Source: Ruegeria profundi (GTDB taxonomy: Bacteria; Pseudomonadota; Alphaproteobacteria; Rhodobacterales; Rhodobacteraceae). Taken from it: DNA of 64,000 bases. The translations under genes and the position numbers were made by a program. Every line of letters starts with the position of its first letter. Within the stretch, counting starts at the first letter, position 1. This document shows positions 17,372 through 26,243 of this stretch, piece by piece. The stretch lies in NCBI RefSeq assembly GCF_001507545.1, contig NZ_LQBP01000002.1, forward strand, positions 62,001 to 126,000, read 5' to 3'. The notes below the pieces were generated by a model. It ran no database searches and was not told the DNA's origin. It saw only the letters and a program-made list of their open reading frames with translations.

Positions 17372-17397
17372 GGGTGGCGGTATCAAACCGCCAACCC
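17372..17397 (+). terminator. Intercistronic hairpin between dctP and dctQ
   Basis: A ten-pair stem (GGGTGGCGGT with ACCGCC-A-ACCC, one bulged A, loop ATCAA) begins eight bases after the dctP stop and is followed by TTT. It is too weak in T-tract for a full terminator. Such hairpins in TRAP and ABC operons usually shield the upstream binding-protein mRNA, giving more DctP than membrane subunits. That effect is inferred. Confidence 0.6.
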
Positions 17398-17420
17398 TTT
17401 CGCTCCGACGGGGACTCAAA

Positions 17421-17927
17421 ATGCAATCTCTCGTAACACTTGCGCGCCGCATTAGTGTTTTTCCAACGCTGCTGGCTTGTGTGGCGCTGTTTATCCTTAT
17501 GGTCATGACGTTTTGTGACGTTATCCTTCGGTCCGTGTTCAACGCGCCGATCGAAGCGGCGACCGAGCTGACGCGCATTCTAATGGCGATCCTCGTTTTC
17601 TCGGTTCTGCCGATGATCTCAGCTGGTAAGGGCCAAATTGCGGTCGACCTAACGGATGGAGTGTTTTCCCGACTTCGTCTAAGCCGTGCACGGGATGCAG
17701 TTGTCTATCTGATCTCGGGCATCATTCTTTTTTGGCCCATTCAAAGGGTCTGGGTTCTGGCTGAACGGGCGCGGGACTACGGTGACGTTACCGAGTATTT
17801 GGCGATCCCCGTTTTCTATGTCGGCTGGTTCATCGCTGCGTCCACCGCAATCACGGCGGTCGCGATGATTGTGACCGGCCTTCTGTATATCTTCGCCCCC
17901 CACACTTTGTCGGAGCACCACCAATGA
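17421..17927 (+). CDS. dctQ: TRAP transporter small permease (DctQ)
   Basis: A 168-residue protein with four predicted membrane helices (ACVALFILMVMTFCDVILR near residues 15-35, ILMAILVFSVLPMISAG near 52-68, VVYLISGIILFWPI near 93-106, and FIAASTAITAVAMIVTGLLYIF near 135-156). The second loop GQIAVDL is typical of DctQ. It stabilises or assists the large permease. Its stop overlaps the start of dctM in ATGA. Confidence 0.93.
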   Translation: MQSLVTLARRISVFPTLLACVALFILMVMTFCDVILRSVFNAPIEAATELTRILMAILVFSVLPMISAGKGQIAVDLTDGVFSRLRLSRARDAVVYLISGIILFWPIQRVWVLAERARDYGDVTEYLAIPVFYVGWFIAASTAITAVAMIVTGLLYIFAPHTLSEHHQ

Positions 17928-19276
17928 CTGCCGCGCTGATCGGTTTTGCCCTTGTTCTAGTTCTCGTGCTTCTGCGCTTGCCGATTGTTTTCGCAATGGG
18001 CCTCGTCGGGACGCTGGGTTTTGCATATGAGCGTGGCGACAGCATTTTCTCGGAGCGCGGCTTAAAGGCAGCAATGTCCATGGTAGGCCGCCAGATCACC
18101 GACACAGCGCAAGACTACGGGCTTTCTGTTATTCCGCTGTTTATCCTGATGGGATTGTTCGTGAACAAGGGCGGGCTTGCCCGCGAACTTTACGCCGTAT
18201 CGAACGCTTTTCTGGGGCATTTCAAAGGTGGGATCGCGATGGCTACGGTCGCAGCCTGTGGTGGGTTCTCGGCCATCTGCGGCTCGTCTCTGGCAACGGC
18301 TGCAACGATGTCCAAAGTCGCCATGCCGGAAATGCGCCGCTATCGGTATTCGGATGAGCTTTCAACTGCGTCAATAGCTGCCGGAGGTACGCTGGGTATT
18401 CTGATCCCACCGTCCGTGATCCTTGTTATCTACGGTCTGTTAACCGAAACATCCATCGGCAAGCTGTTTGTCGCGGGTATCATTCCCGGTGTGCTTGGCA
18501 TCCTGCTGTACCTGTTTGCCGTCCGCTGGACCGTCTGGCGCAATCCAGAATCCGGCCCGGCCGGTGAGAAACACGGTTGGGGCGAACGGTTGTCAGCGTT
18601 GCGTTCGGTGTGGGCGGTTTTGTTGCTGTTCTTCTTGGTCATAGGTGGGCTTTACGGTGCCTTCGATTTCCACCCTTTGAACCTGACGTTCAGCCCGACG
18701 GAAGCGGCCGGCATGGGAGCCATGGGGGCCTTCTTGATCGCTCTGTCGCGTGGCGGGTTGAGCCTGTCTTCGACTTTCGAGGTTCTGAAAGAAACAACCT
18801 ATACTGCTGCGGCCTTGTTCTCGGTTGTGATCGGGGCTCAGATCTTTTCGAACTTCATCAATCTTGCAGGTTTGCCCGAGGCGCTGATCGCATTGGTTAC
18901 GGCGTATGACGTGGAACCTTTCGTGGTGATCCTGATGATCCTGGGCATCTACATCATCCTGGGTTGCGTGTTTGAATCGTTGTCGATGCTCTTGCTGACC
19001 GTTCCGATCTTTTTCCCGCTGGTGACGTCGCTGGGCTATGATCCGATCTGGTTTGGCATCGTGGTTGTTGTCGTGACCGAGATCAGCCTGATCACACCAC
19101 CTGTTGGTCTGAACGTGTTCATCCTGAAAGGTGTCGTTGGGGATGTTTCGACCGGAACGATCTTCAAAGGTGTTACTCCGTTCTGGATCGCCGATATCTT
19201 CCGCCTGGCTTTGATTGTCCTGATACCGTGGCTGGTACTGGTCCTGCCCGAGCATATGGGGGCGATGGGTCACTGA
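17924..19276 (+). CDS. dctM: TRAP transporter large permease (DctM)
   Basis: A 450-residue transporter subunit with about twelve hydrophobic segments. CGGFSAICGSSLATAATMSKVAMPEM and GGTLGILIPPSVILVIYG are the hallmark DctM motifs around the sodium/substrate site, repeated in the second half as TEISLITPPVGLNVFILKG. It is coupled to dctQ by ATGA and to the next gene, a P450, by a one-base TGATG overlap, which ties the P450 to the transporter. Confidence 0.95.
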   Translation: MTAALIGFALVLVLVLLRLPIVFAMGLVGTLGFAYERGDSIFSERGLKAAMSMVGRQITDTAQDYGLSVIPLFILMGLFVNKGGLARELYAVSNAFLGHFKGGIAMATVAACGGFSAICGSSLATAATMSKVAMPEMRRYRYSDELSTASIAAGGTLGILIPPSVILVIYGLLTETSIGKLFVAGIIPGVLGILLYLFAVRWTVWRNPESGPAGEKHGWGERLSALRSVWAVLLLFFLVIGGLYGAFDFHPLNLTFSPTEAAGMGAMGAFLIALSRGGLSLSSTFEVLKETTYTAAALFSVVIGAQIFSNFINLAGLPEALIALVTAYDVEPFVVILMILGIYIILGCVFESLSMLLLTVPIFFPLVTSLGYDPIWFGIVVVVVTEISLITPPVGLNVFILKGVVGDVSTGTIFKGVTPFWIADIFRLALIVLIPWLVLVLPEHMGAMGH

Positions 19277-20463
19277 TGTTCTCACTGACTTCGCTTCCGG
19301 TTGGGTTTCACGAAGACCCTTATCCAGCCTATACCGCCTTGCGCGAAGAGACACCGGTTTGCCCTCAGCCCGATGGCTCGGTTATCCTGTCGCGTTACGA
19401 GGATCTGGATCTGGTTTACCGGGATACGGCGCGGTTCATTTCGGACAAGAAGGCGGTGTTTGGCCCAAAGTTCGGGGTCGACAGTCCGCTATACGAACAC
19501 CACACCAACAGTCTGGTGTTCAACGATCCGCCTCTGCACACCCGCGTTCGTAAGGTGATGGTCGGCGCGATGAATCCGCGCGCTTTGGCGCAGATGGAAC
19601 CGGGCTTGATCACGCTTGTCGATAGCTTGCTGGACCAGATTCAGGCCAAGAGTACGGTCGAGTTGATTGAGGATTTCGCGGGAGCGATCCCGATTGAAAT
19701 CATTGGCAACCTGTTGGGTATTCCCAGATCCGAGCGCGGGCCCCTGCGGGATTGGTCCCTTGCCATACTCGGCGCGTTGGAGCCGGAACTGACGCCGGAA
19801 CAGGAAGAGTGGGGCAACCGCGCAGTCTCGGAATTCAAGGCGTTCCTGCGGCATATCATTGATGACCGAAGATCCAATCCCGGCAACCCCGAGACGGATG
19901 TTCTGACACGGCTGATACAGGATGACTCGGATGGTGGTCTGACTGAGGTCGAGCTGTATCAAAACTGCATCTTCATCCTGAATGCAGGGCACGAAACCAC
20001 AACGAACCTAATCGGCAACGCGCTGGAGCTGCTGGATCGGCACTGCGACAAACGAACCGAGTTGCTGAGCAGTCCCAACCTGATCTCCACGGCGGTGGAT
20101 GAGTTCTTGCGCTTGGAAAGCCCGAACCAGTTTGGGAACCGTTTGACTACTGAAGATGTAACGTTTCACGGTTTCACCATTTCGGCGGGCACGGATATTC
20201 ACCTGTGCATAGGGGCCGCCAACCGCGACCCACGGCAATTTGACCGGCCCGACGATATGCTGTTGGACCGCCGTCCCAACAAACACCACGCTTTTGCCGG
20301 CGGTCCGCACACGTGCGTCGGTCTGACTCTGGCCCGGATGGAGGGCAAGATTGCGGTCAGCCGGTTTTTGGACCGCTTTCCAGATTATCAGATCACCGAC
20401 GGAGCCAAACGCGGAGGGCGTATTCGATTTCGCGGGTTCGCCCGTCTACCCGCGCAGGTTTGA
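19276..20463 (+). CDS. Cytochrome P450
   Basis: A 395-residue soluble bacterial P450. The I-helix oxygen motif is NAGHETTTNLIGN, the K-helix ExxR is EFLRLESP, and the haem loop is FAGGPHTCVGL with Cys347 as thiolate ligand. The start was placed at 19276, where the ATG shares a base with the dctM stop (TGATG), giving the usual N-terminus with FHEDPYPAYTALREE. It hydroxylates an unknown small molecule. No ferredoxin or ferredoxin reductase is next to it, although PaaE is nearby. Coupling to the TRAP transporter and position just before paaZ suggest an aromatic or arylalkyl acid substrate; this is inference. Confidence 0.93.
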   Translation: MFSLTSLPVGFHEDPYPAYTALREETPVCPQPDGSVILSRYEDLDLVYRDTARFISDKKAVFGPKFGVDSPLYEHHTNSLVFNDPPLHTRVRKVMVGAMNPRALAQMEPGLITLVDSLLDQIQAKSTVELIEDFAGAIPIEIIGNLLGIPRSERGPLRDWSLAILGALEPELTPEQEEWGNRAVSEFKAFLRHIIDDRRSNPGNPETDVLTRLIQDDSDGGLTEVELYQNCIFILNAGHETTTNLIGNALELLDRHCDKRTELLSSPNLISTAVDEFLRLESPNQFGNRLTTEDVTFHGFTISAGTDIHLCIGAANRDPRQFDRPDDMLLDRRPNKHHAFAGGPHTCVGLTLARMEGKIAVSRFLDRFPDYQITDGAKRGGRIRFRGFARLPAQV

Positions 20464-20498
20464 GGTGGCCAAGGCAAGAAAAGGCCGGTCAATTTAAT

Positions 20499-20513
20499 GA
20501 CCGACCATACGGT
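20499..20513. promoter_or_regulatory. PaaR-type operator before paaZ (site B)
   Basis: GACCGACCATACGGT matches the sites at 14175-14189 (reverse strand) and 23636-23650. It lies 69 bases before the paaZ start and after the P450 stop, so paaZ probably has its own regulated promoter as well as read-through. No clear -35/-10 pair could be assigned here. Confidence 0.65.
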
Positions 20514-20581
20514 GGATAAAATGATTATGATGACCGCGCGCATAGGGCCGCGAAGATCATCTCAGGACTGAGGAGAGACTC

Positions 20582-22612
20582 ATGACGATCCAGCAAATTT
20601 CAAGTTTCGCGGCCGGTGAGTGGATCGCGCCGGGTGAAGGGGCCCGCAATATTGCCAGTGCCGTGACAGGCGAGGTGATTGCCACTGCTGGCAATAACGG
20701 TTTGGATGTGCAGGGCATGTTGGACTACGCGCGTAACGTCGGTGGACCGGCGTTGCGCAAGTTGACGTTTCACCAGCGCGCCAAGATGCTTAAAGCGCTG
20801 GCGCAGCATCTGGGTCAGAACAAACAGGTCATGTACGACCTGTCCTTCAATACGGGCGCGACACAGTCGGATCATCTGATCGATATCGACGGCGGGATCG
20901 GCACAATGTTCGTGTTTGCCTCGAAAGGCCGACGCGATATGCCGGATGGTCACGTCTATCTGGATGGTGACGTCGAGCAGCTTTCGCGCAATGGTACGTT
21001 TCTGGGTCAGCACATCTGCACACCGCTGCGTGGTGTGGCAGTCCATATCAACGCGTTCAACTTTCCGGTTTGGGGCATGTTGGAAAAGCTTGCTCCGACC
21101 TTGCTGGCGGGTGTGCCGGCTATCGTCAAACCGGCGACCAATTCCTGCTATGTGACGGAACTGTGCGTGCGGCTGATGCTGGAGTCAGGCATTCTACCCA
21201 CCGGAGCGCTGCAACTCGTTTCAGGTGGACTGGGTGATATGCTGGATCATCTGACCATGCAGGACGTGGTCAGTTTTACCGGCTCGGCTGATACTGCGCT
21301 GAAACTGCGTTCTAACCCTGTCATTCTGGAAAACTCCGTGCGTTTCGTAGCGGAGCAGGACAGTCTTAATTGCTCGGTTCTGGGCGTTGATGCGGAGCCG
21401 GGAACGCCTGAGTTTGACCTGTTCGTCAAGGAAGTCCAGCGCGAGATGACCACGAAAGCGGGTCAGAAATGTACCGCAATCCGTCGGATAATCGCACCCG
21501 AAACCCATGTGCAGGCGGTGATCGAAGCCCTTTCCGCACGGCTTGAAAAAACAGTCATTGGTGACCCGAAACTTGAAACCACGCGCATGGGTGCTTTGGT
21601 CTCTAATAGCCAGAAACGGGACGTACTGGAAAAGGCGGCGATCATTGGCCAGGAGGCGGAGCGCGTGTTTGGCAACCCGGACGTGTTCGACGTTGACGGC
21701 GCTGATGGTGACAAGGGGGCTTTCTTGCCGCCAATGCTGTTCCATTGCGCTAACCCCGATACGGCAAAGCGCGTTCATGACACCGAAGCCTTCGGCCCCG
21801 TCAGTACCATCATGGGCTATCGGGACACGGACCACGCGATTGAGCTGGCGAACAAGGGGCAGGGCTCTCTGGTCGCTTCGGTCATTACCCGAGACGCAGA
21901 CGTGGCGCGCAGTTTTGCATTGGGTGCCGGGGCTTTTCACGGGCGGCTTTACTTCAACAACCGCGACTCGATGAAAGAGTCCACCGGCCACGGATCACCC
22001 TTGCCGCATATGGTTCATGGTGGTCCCGGTCGTGCTGGTGGCGGTGAGGAAATGGGTGGTGTGCGTGGTGTGAAACACTACATGCAGCGCACGGCCACTC
22101 AGGGTTCACCCGACCTGTTGACGGCGATTGGGTCCAAATGGGTTCCGGGCGCGACCGAGATCAAGGGTCCTGCCCACCCGTTTACCCGCCGGTTCAATGA
22201 TCTGGCCATTGGTGAGACACTCCATACAGAGCCGCGAACAATAACGATCGACGACATCCAGCATTTCGCGGACTTCACCGGCGATACATTCTATGCGCAC
22301 ACCGACGAGGCCGCCGCGAAACGCAACCCGTTCTTTCCGGGTCGTGTCGCGCATGGATATCTTCTGTTGTCGTTCGCAGCCGGTTTGTTTGTCGAGCCGA
22401 ACGAAGGACCGGTCCTGGCCAACACGGGCTTGGACGGGTTGCGCTTCATGAAACCCGTCGTGGCAGGGGACAGCATCAAGGTTCGCCTGACCGTCAAGTC
22501 AAAGACAAAACGAAACGATCAGTATGGCGAAGTGCGCTGGCACGTCACCCTGACCCAGCAGGATGATGAACTGGTTGCAGAATACGAGCTGCTGACAATG
22601 GTGGCATACTGA
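20582..22612 (+). CDS. paaZ: Bifunctional oxepin-CoA hydrolase / 3-oxo-5,6-dehydrosuberyl-CoA semialdehyde dehydrogenase PaaZ
   Basis: A 676-residue two-domain protein that opens the oxepin ring and oxidises the aldehyde formed. The N-terminal aldehyde dehydrogenase (1-520) has PATNSCYVTELCVRL, FTGSADTALKLR, the catalytic Glu in FVAEQDSLNCSVLG and the catalytic Cys in TKAGQKCTAIRR. The C-terminal MaoC-like hydratase (about 540-676) has DFTGDTFYAHTDE with its Asp and His. Both active sites look intact, so this is the catabolic form and not the ALDH-inactive type associated with tropone/TDA synthesis. GAGGAGAG precedes the ATG. A strong hairpin follows the stop. Confidence 0.97.
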   Translation: MTIQQISSFAAGEWIAPGEGARNIASAVTGEVIATAGNNGLDVQGMLDYARNVGGPALRKLTFHQRAKMLKALAQHLGQNKQVMYDLSFNTGATQSDHLIDIDGGIGTMFVFASKGRRDMPDGHVYLDGDVEQLSRNGTFLGQHICTPLRGVAVHINAFNFPVWGMLEKLAPTLLAGVPAIVKPATNSCYVTELCVRLMLESGILPTGALQLVSGGLGDMLDHLTMQDVVSFTGSADTALKLRSNPVILENSVRFVAEQDSLNCSVLGVDAEPGTPEFDLFVKEVQREMTTKAGQKCTAIRRIIAPETHVQAVIEALSARLEKTVIGDPKLETTRMGALVSNSQKRDVLEKAAIIGQEAERVFGNPDVFDVDGADGDKGAFLPPMLFHCANPDTAKRVHDTEAFGPVSTIMGYRDTDHAIELANKGQGSLVASVITRDADVARSFALGAGAFHGRLYFNNRDSMKESTGHGSPLPHMVHGGPGRAGGGEEMGGVRGVKHYMQRTATQGSPDLLTAIGSKWVPGATEIKGPAHPFTRRFNDLAIGETLHTEPRTITIDDIQHFADFTGDTFYAHTDEAAAKRNPFFPGRVAHGYLLLSFAAGLFVEPNEGPVLANTGLDGLRFMKPVVAGDSIKVRLTVKSKTKRNDQYGEVRWHVTLTQQDDELVAEYELLTMVAY

Positions 22613-22618
22613 TGATGA

Positions 22619-22647
22619 CGGGCCGGATGGTAATTCAATCCGGCCCG
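22619..22647 (+). terminator. Hairpin after paaZ
   Basis: A perfect ten-pair GC-rich stem (CGGGCCGGAT / ATCCGGCCCG, nine-base loop) begins seven bases after the paaZ stop. It is followed by CTTATACT and not by a clear T-run, so termination may be partial. It separates paaZ from paaX. Confidence 0.7.
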
Positions 22648-22661
22648 CTTATACTGGGCCC

Positions 22662-23477
22662 ATGAAAGACGCTGCCTCAGACTGGTTCGACACGTGTGTC
22701 AGTCATTTAACGTCCGAGGGTTCCCTGCGGGTGTGGTCGGTGCTTGTCACGATTTTTGGCGATCTGGCGCAAAACAAATCGGATCAAATAAGCGGGTCAC
22801 TGATTACGGCGTTGACAAGTCTTGTTGGTATCAAGGCCGAAGCGACCAGGGTGGCATTGCACCGATTGCGCAAAGAGGGCTGGATCGAAAGTACGCGTGT
22901 TGGACGGGCAAGCGTTCATCGTCTTACCGAATATGGCCGTAATCAGAGCGCGACTGCCGCGCCGCGAATTTATGCCCGCGAAGCAAGCTCGCCAGAAATC
23001 TGGCATGTGCTAATTTCAAGTAGCTCGGATTCATCCCGAAAGGAACTCGCAGATCTGTTGCTGACAGGGGACTACGTATCATTGAATCCCGCAACGGCGA
23101 TGGCGTCGGGACCAATGCCGGACGATCTTGAAGACTTGTTGGGTTTTGAAACCAGTGCGGTTTCTGTTCCCCAATGGTTACAAGACTTGTTCGGGCCAGA
23201 GCAGTTGAAACACGCATATGATGAATTTTGGAAAACAACTTGCGCTATTGATGAGTCGTTGCCGCCGGCCGGGGTGGATGACCCGATGAAAAGGGCAATG
23301 CTGCGCGTTCTTATCGTCCATAACTGGCGCCGCATCATACTGCGGCATCCGGTTTTGCCAGCGGATTTTCTGCCGACTGACTGGAATGGTCCTGCCTGCC
23401 GCGAGTCCGTATCCAAGCTTTTGGAAAGGTTGCCGCGGCCAGAACTTGCAGCTCTGGAAACAGAACTGAGTAGCTAG
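22662..23477 (+). CDS. paaX: PaaX-family transcriptional regulator
   Basis: A 271-residue PaaX-like repressor. The N-terminal winged helix has SLITALTSLVGIKAEATRVALHRLRKEGWIESTRVGRASVHRLTEYG (about 42-90), followed by the PaaX C-terminal domain. PaaX represses paa genes in gammaproteobacteria and responds to phenylacetyl-CoA. Here it coexists with a TetR-type PaaR, so one of the two may control a subset. There is no ribosome site before the ATG, and TATACT lies only six bases upstream of it, so the mRNA may be leaderless. It lies between paaZ and paaJ. Confidence 0.9.
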   Translation: MKDAASDWFDTCVSHLTSEGSLRVWSVLVTIFGDLAQNKSDQISGSLITALTSLVGIKAEATRVALHRLRKEGWIESTRVGRASVHRLTEYGRNQSATAAPRIYAREASSPEIWHVLISSSSDSSRKELADLLLTGDYVSLNPATAMASGPMPDDLEDLLGFETSAVSVPQWLQDLFGPEQLKHAYDEFWKTTCAIDESLPPAGVDDPMKRAMLRVLIVHNWRRIILRHPVLPADFLPTDWNGPACRESVSKLLERLPRPELAALETELSS

Positions 23478-23608
23478 GTTCTGACAAGATTCCCTTCTGA
23501 TGTTGAGGAGAGCGCAGGTTTGGTTTGTGCGGGAAAACATCGTGGCAAGCTGATCATTTTACATGTTACGAAGTTAGGCGAATTAACCATCATCTGGTAA
23601 CATGACAC

Positions 23609-23650
23609 TTGCTTCGAATCAGTCGCGACTCTATAAACCGACCATACGGT
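23609..23650 (+). promoter_or_regulatory. paaJ promoter with PaaR-type operator (site C)
   Basis: TTGCTT (23609-23614) and TATAAA (23632-23637) are 17 bases apart and form a good promoter. AACCGACCATACGGT (23636-23650) overlaps the end of the -10 box and the expected start point, a classical repressor position. The promoter serves paaJ and probably paaABCDE and the sixth gene. Confidence 0.75.
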
Positions 23651-23686
23651 CTATGAATGAACGTGAACGTACGGGAGAATTCACAC

Positions 23687-24889
23687 ATGGATGCATTCAT
23701 TTGCGACGCGACGCGCACTCCGATTGGTCGGTACGGTGGTGCTTTGTCGTCGGTCCGCGCGGATGATCTGGCGGCCATTCCGCTTGCTGCTTTGAAAGAG
23801 CGGAATCCGCAAGTTGATTGGTCCAGTGTGGACGATGTTGTTTATGGGGATGCGAACCAGGCCGGTGAAAGCAACCGGAACGTGGCAAGGATGGCGGCCT
23901 TGTTGGCCGGGTTGCCCGTTGACGTTCCGGGAACCACGATAAACCGCCTGTGCGCCAGCGGAATGGATGCGGTTGGAATGGTGGCTCGGGGTATCAAGGC
24001 GGGTGACTATGACCTGGCGATCGCAGGTGGCGTAGAAAGCATGTCCCGTGCGCCCTTCGTGATGCCCAAGGCAACGTCTGCGTTCATGCGCAGCAACGCG
24101 GTTTACGATACCACCATTGGCTGGCGTTTTGTGAACCCCAAGATGAAACAGGAATACGGCATCGACTCGATGCCGCAAACCGCTGACAATGTGGCCGCTG
24201 ATTATGGCATCAGCCGCGCGGATCAGGACAGTTTTGCCGCACGCAGCCAAGCCCGTTGGGCAGCGGCGCATGAGGCGGGTCTGTTCGCGGACGAAATCAC
24301 TCCGGTCTCGGTTCCGCAGCGCAAGGGCGATCCGATCGTGATCGACACCGATGAATACCCCCGACCGGGAACAACGGCAGAAAAACTGTCGGGTCTCAAG
24401 GGCGTCAACGGACCGGACAAGACTGTTACGGCTGGAAATGCGTCCGGTGTCAATGACGGTGCGGCAGCCATTTTGATGGCGAATGAAGCGTCGGCGGAAA
24501 AGAACGGTCTTACCCCGATTGCTCGGGTCGTGGGGATGTCGGTTGCCGGTGTCGAACCGCGCATCATGGGAATTGGCCCTGTTCCCGCCAGTCGCAAGGT
24601 ATTGGCACGGGCCGGACTGACTATTGAACAGATGGATGTGATAGAGTTGAACGAAGCATTTGCGTCTCAGGGGTTGGCGACGCTTCGGGAATTGGGTCTG
24701 CCGGACGACGCGCCACACGTTAACCCCAATGGCGGTGCCATTGCCATTGGCCACCCTCTTGGCATGTCCGGGGCGCGACTGGTGTTGACTGCGGCCTACC
24801 AACTGCGCCGGACAGGCGGGCGGTATGCGCTGTGCACAATGTGCGTGGGTGTTGGGCAGGGCGCAGCTTTGATTTTGGAACGGGTTTGA
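23687..24889 (+). CDS. paaJ: 3-oxoadipyl-CoA / 3-oxo-5,6-dehydrosuberyl-CoA thiolase
   Basis: A 400-residue thiolase. The nucleophile is Cys89 in NRLCASGMDAVG, the other catalytic residues are in GGAIAIGHPLGMSGAR and CVGVGQGAAL, and length and spacing are those of PaaJ/PcaF. It works twice in the pathway, releasing acetyl-CoA each time and ending at succinyl-CoA. The start at 23687 follows GGGAGA; an upstream in-frame ATG at 23657 has no ribosome site and would lie close to the inferred transcription start. It is 68 bases before paaA. Confidence 0.95.
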   Translation: MDAFICDATRTPIGRYGGALSSVRADDLAAIPLAALKERNPQVDWSSVDDVVYGDANQAGESNRNVARMAALLAGLPVDVPGTTINRLCASGMDAVGMVARGIKAGDYDLAIAGGVESMSRAPFVMPKATSAFMRSNAVYDTTIGWRFVNPKMKQEYGIDSMPQTADNVAADYGISRADQDSFAARSQARWAAAHEAGLFADEITPVSVPQRKGDPIVIDTDEYPRPGTTAEKLSGLKGVNGPDKTVTAGNASGVNDGAAAILMANEASAEKNGLTPIARVVGMSVAGVEPRIMGIGPVPASRKVLARAGLTIEQMDVIELNEAFASQGLATLRELGLPDDAPHVNPNGGAIAIGHPLGMSGARLVLTAAYQLRRTGGRYALCTMCVGVGQGAALILERV

Positions 24890-24957
24890 TAGGCAGATCA
24901 CAGAGTTGACCGCGCACATTGGTTCAATTCTGGCTCAGCCTGAGAGGAGGAAATACG

Positions 24958-25935
24958 ATGTACGCTCAAATGGTTAAGTCCGAGGCCACGAATGATGACC
25001 CCGAAAAGCTTGCCGAATTTCAGGCAAAGATTGACGCGGACATCAAGATTGAGCCGAAGGATTGGATGCCGCAAGGTTATCGCAAGACCCTGATCCGCCA
25101 GATTGGTCAACATGCTCATTCCGAGATTGTAGGGCAATTGCCTGAGGGCAACTGGATCACCCGCGCACCCACGTTGGAGCGCAAGGCGATCCTGCTGGCC
25201 AAGGTGCAAGATGAGGCCGGGCACGGGCTTTACCTATATGGCGCAGCGGAAACACTGGGCGTTAGCCGGGACGAGTTGACCGAGATGCTGCTGGACGGTC
25301 GGATGAAATACTCGTCGATCTTCAACTACCCCACACTGAACTGGGCCGATATCGGCGCAGTTGGCTGGCTGGTTGATGGTGCCGCTATCATGAACCAGGT
25401 CCCGCTGCAGCGGACCTCGTACGGGCCGTACTCACGCGCCATGATCCGCATCTGCAAGGAAGAAAGCTTCCACCAGCGTCAGGGGTACGATGCCATTCGC
25501 AAGATGGCCGAGGGCACGCCTGAGCAGAAGAAGATGGCACAAGATGCCCTGAACCGCTTTTGGTACCCTTCGCTGATGATGTTCGGGCCTTCGGATAAGG
25601 ACTCGGTGCATTCTGCTCAATCCATGGCTTGGAAGATCAAAATAAACACCAATGACGAACTTCGTCAGAAATTCGTCGATCAGACGGTGCCGCAGGCCGA
25701 ATACCTTGGGCTGACCGTCCCGGACCCGGACCTGAAATGGAACGAAGAGCGCGGCCATTACGATTTCTCGGAACCGGACTGGTCCGAGTTCTTTGATGTC
25801 ATCAAAGGCAACGGTCCATGCAACACGGATCGTTTAACCGCACGGAACAAGGCCTGGGACGACGGGCAGTGGGTCCGTGATGGATTACTGGCCCACGCAA
25901 AGAAGAAACGTGCCCGCCATCTGGCCGCTGAATAA
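24958..25935 (+). CDS. paaA: Phenylacetyl-CoA 1,2-epoxidase, catalytic subunit PaaA
   Basis: A 325-residue ferritin-like diiron protein that epoxidises the ring of phenylacetyl-CoA. Metal ligands are visible as two ExxH motifs, [12 protein letters not shown] and [12 protein letters not shown]. The start at 24958 has GAGGAGGAA directly upstream and gives the standard PaaA N-terminus. It is the first gene of paaABCDE, 68 bases after paaJ. It needs PaaC as structural partner and PaaE for electrons. Confidence 0.97.
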   Translation: MYAQMVKSEATNDDPEKLAEFQAKIDADIKIEPKDWMPQGYRKTLIRQIGQHAHSEIVGQLPEGNWITRAPTLERKAILLAKVQDEAGHGLYLYGAAETLGVSRDELTEMLLDGRMKYSSIFNYPTLNWADIGAVGWLVDGAAIMNQVPLQRTSYGPYSRAMIRICKEESFHQRQGYDAIRKMAEGTPEQKKMAQDALNRFWYPSLMMFGPSDKDSVHSAQSMAWKIKINTNDELRQKFVDQTVPQAEYLGLTVPDPDLKWNEERGHYDFSEPDWSEFFDVIKGNGPCNTDRLTARNKAWDDGQWVRDGLLAHAKKKRARHLAAE

Positions 25936-25958
25936 GCCTGACCTGAGGAGGAAACCCG

Positions 25959-26243
25959 ATGAAAAACGAATGGCCCCTATGGGAAATCTTTATCCGCGGT
26001 CAGCATGGCATGAGCCACCGTCATGTCGGTTCGCTGCACGCCCCAGACGCGGAAATGGCGATCAAGAATGCGCGCGATGTGTATACGCGCCGCAACGAAG
26101 GCGTATCGATCTGGGTGGTCGAAGCGAACAACATCTCGGCCTCGTCACCCAGTGACAAAGGCCCGCTCTATGAGCCCAGCGAAAGCAAGGTGTATCGTCA
26201 CCCGACATTTTTTGACATCCCCGACGAAGTGGGGGCGATGTGA
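25959..26243 (+). CDS. paaB: Phenylacetyl-CoA epoxidase subunit PaaB
   Basis: A 94-residue PaaB: WPLWEIFIRGQHGMSHRHVGSLHAPDAEMAIKNARDVYTRRNEG is the family signature and covers almost half the protein. PaaB bridges PaaAC heterodimers in the epoxidase. GAGGAGGAAAC precedes the ATG, and the stop overlaps the paaC start by one base. Confidence 0.97.
   Translation: MKNEWPLWEIFIRGQHGMSHRHVGSLHAPDAEMAIKNARDVYTRRNEGVSIWVVEANNISASSPSDKGPLYEPSESKVYRHPTFFDIPDEVGAM

Noticed and set aside
18593..19354. A 253-codon minus-strand frame opposite dctM
   Set aside because: Extremely Gln/Asp/Arg rich, the mirror of hydrophobic codons in dctM.
20582..22612. PaaZ as a tropodithietic-acid type enzyme with dead aldehyde dehydrogenase
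   Set aside because: The catalytic Glu (FVAEQDSLN) and Cys (AGQKCTAI) are both present, so it looks like the catabolic form.
23681..24919. A 412-codon open frame on the minus strand opposite paaJ
   Set aside because: Arg/His/Gln-rich with no family resemblance, no ribosome site, and fully antisense to a clear thiolase. It is a codon-bias shadow.
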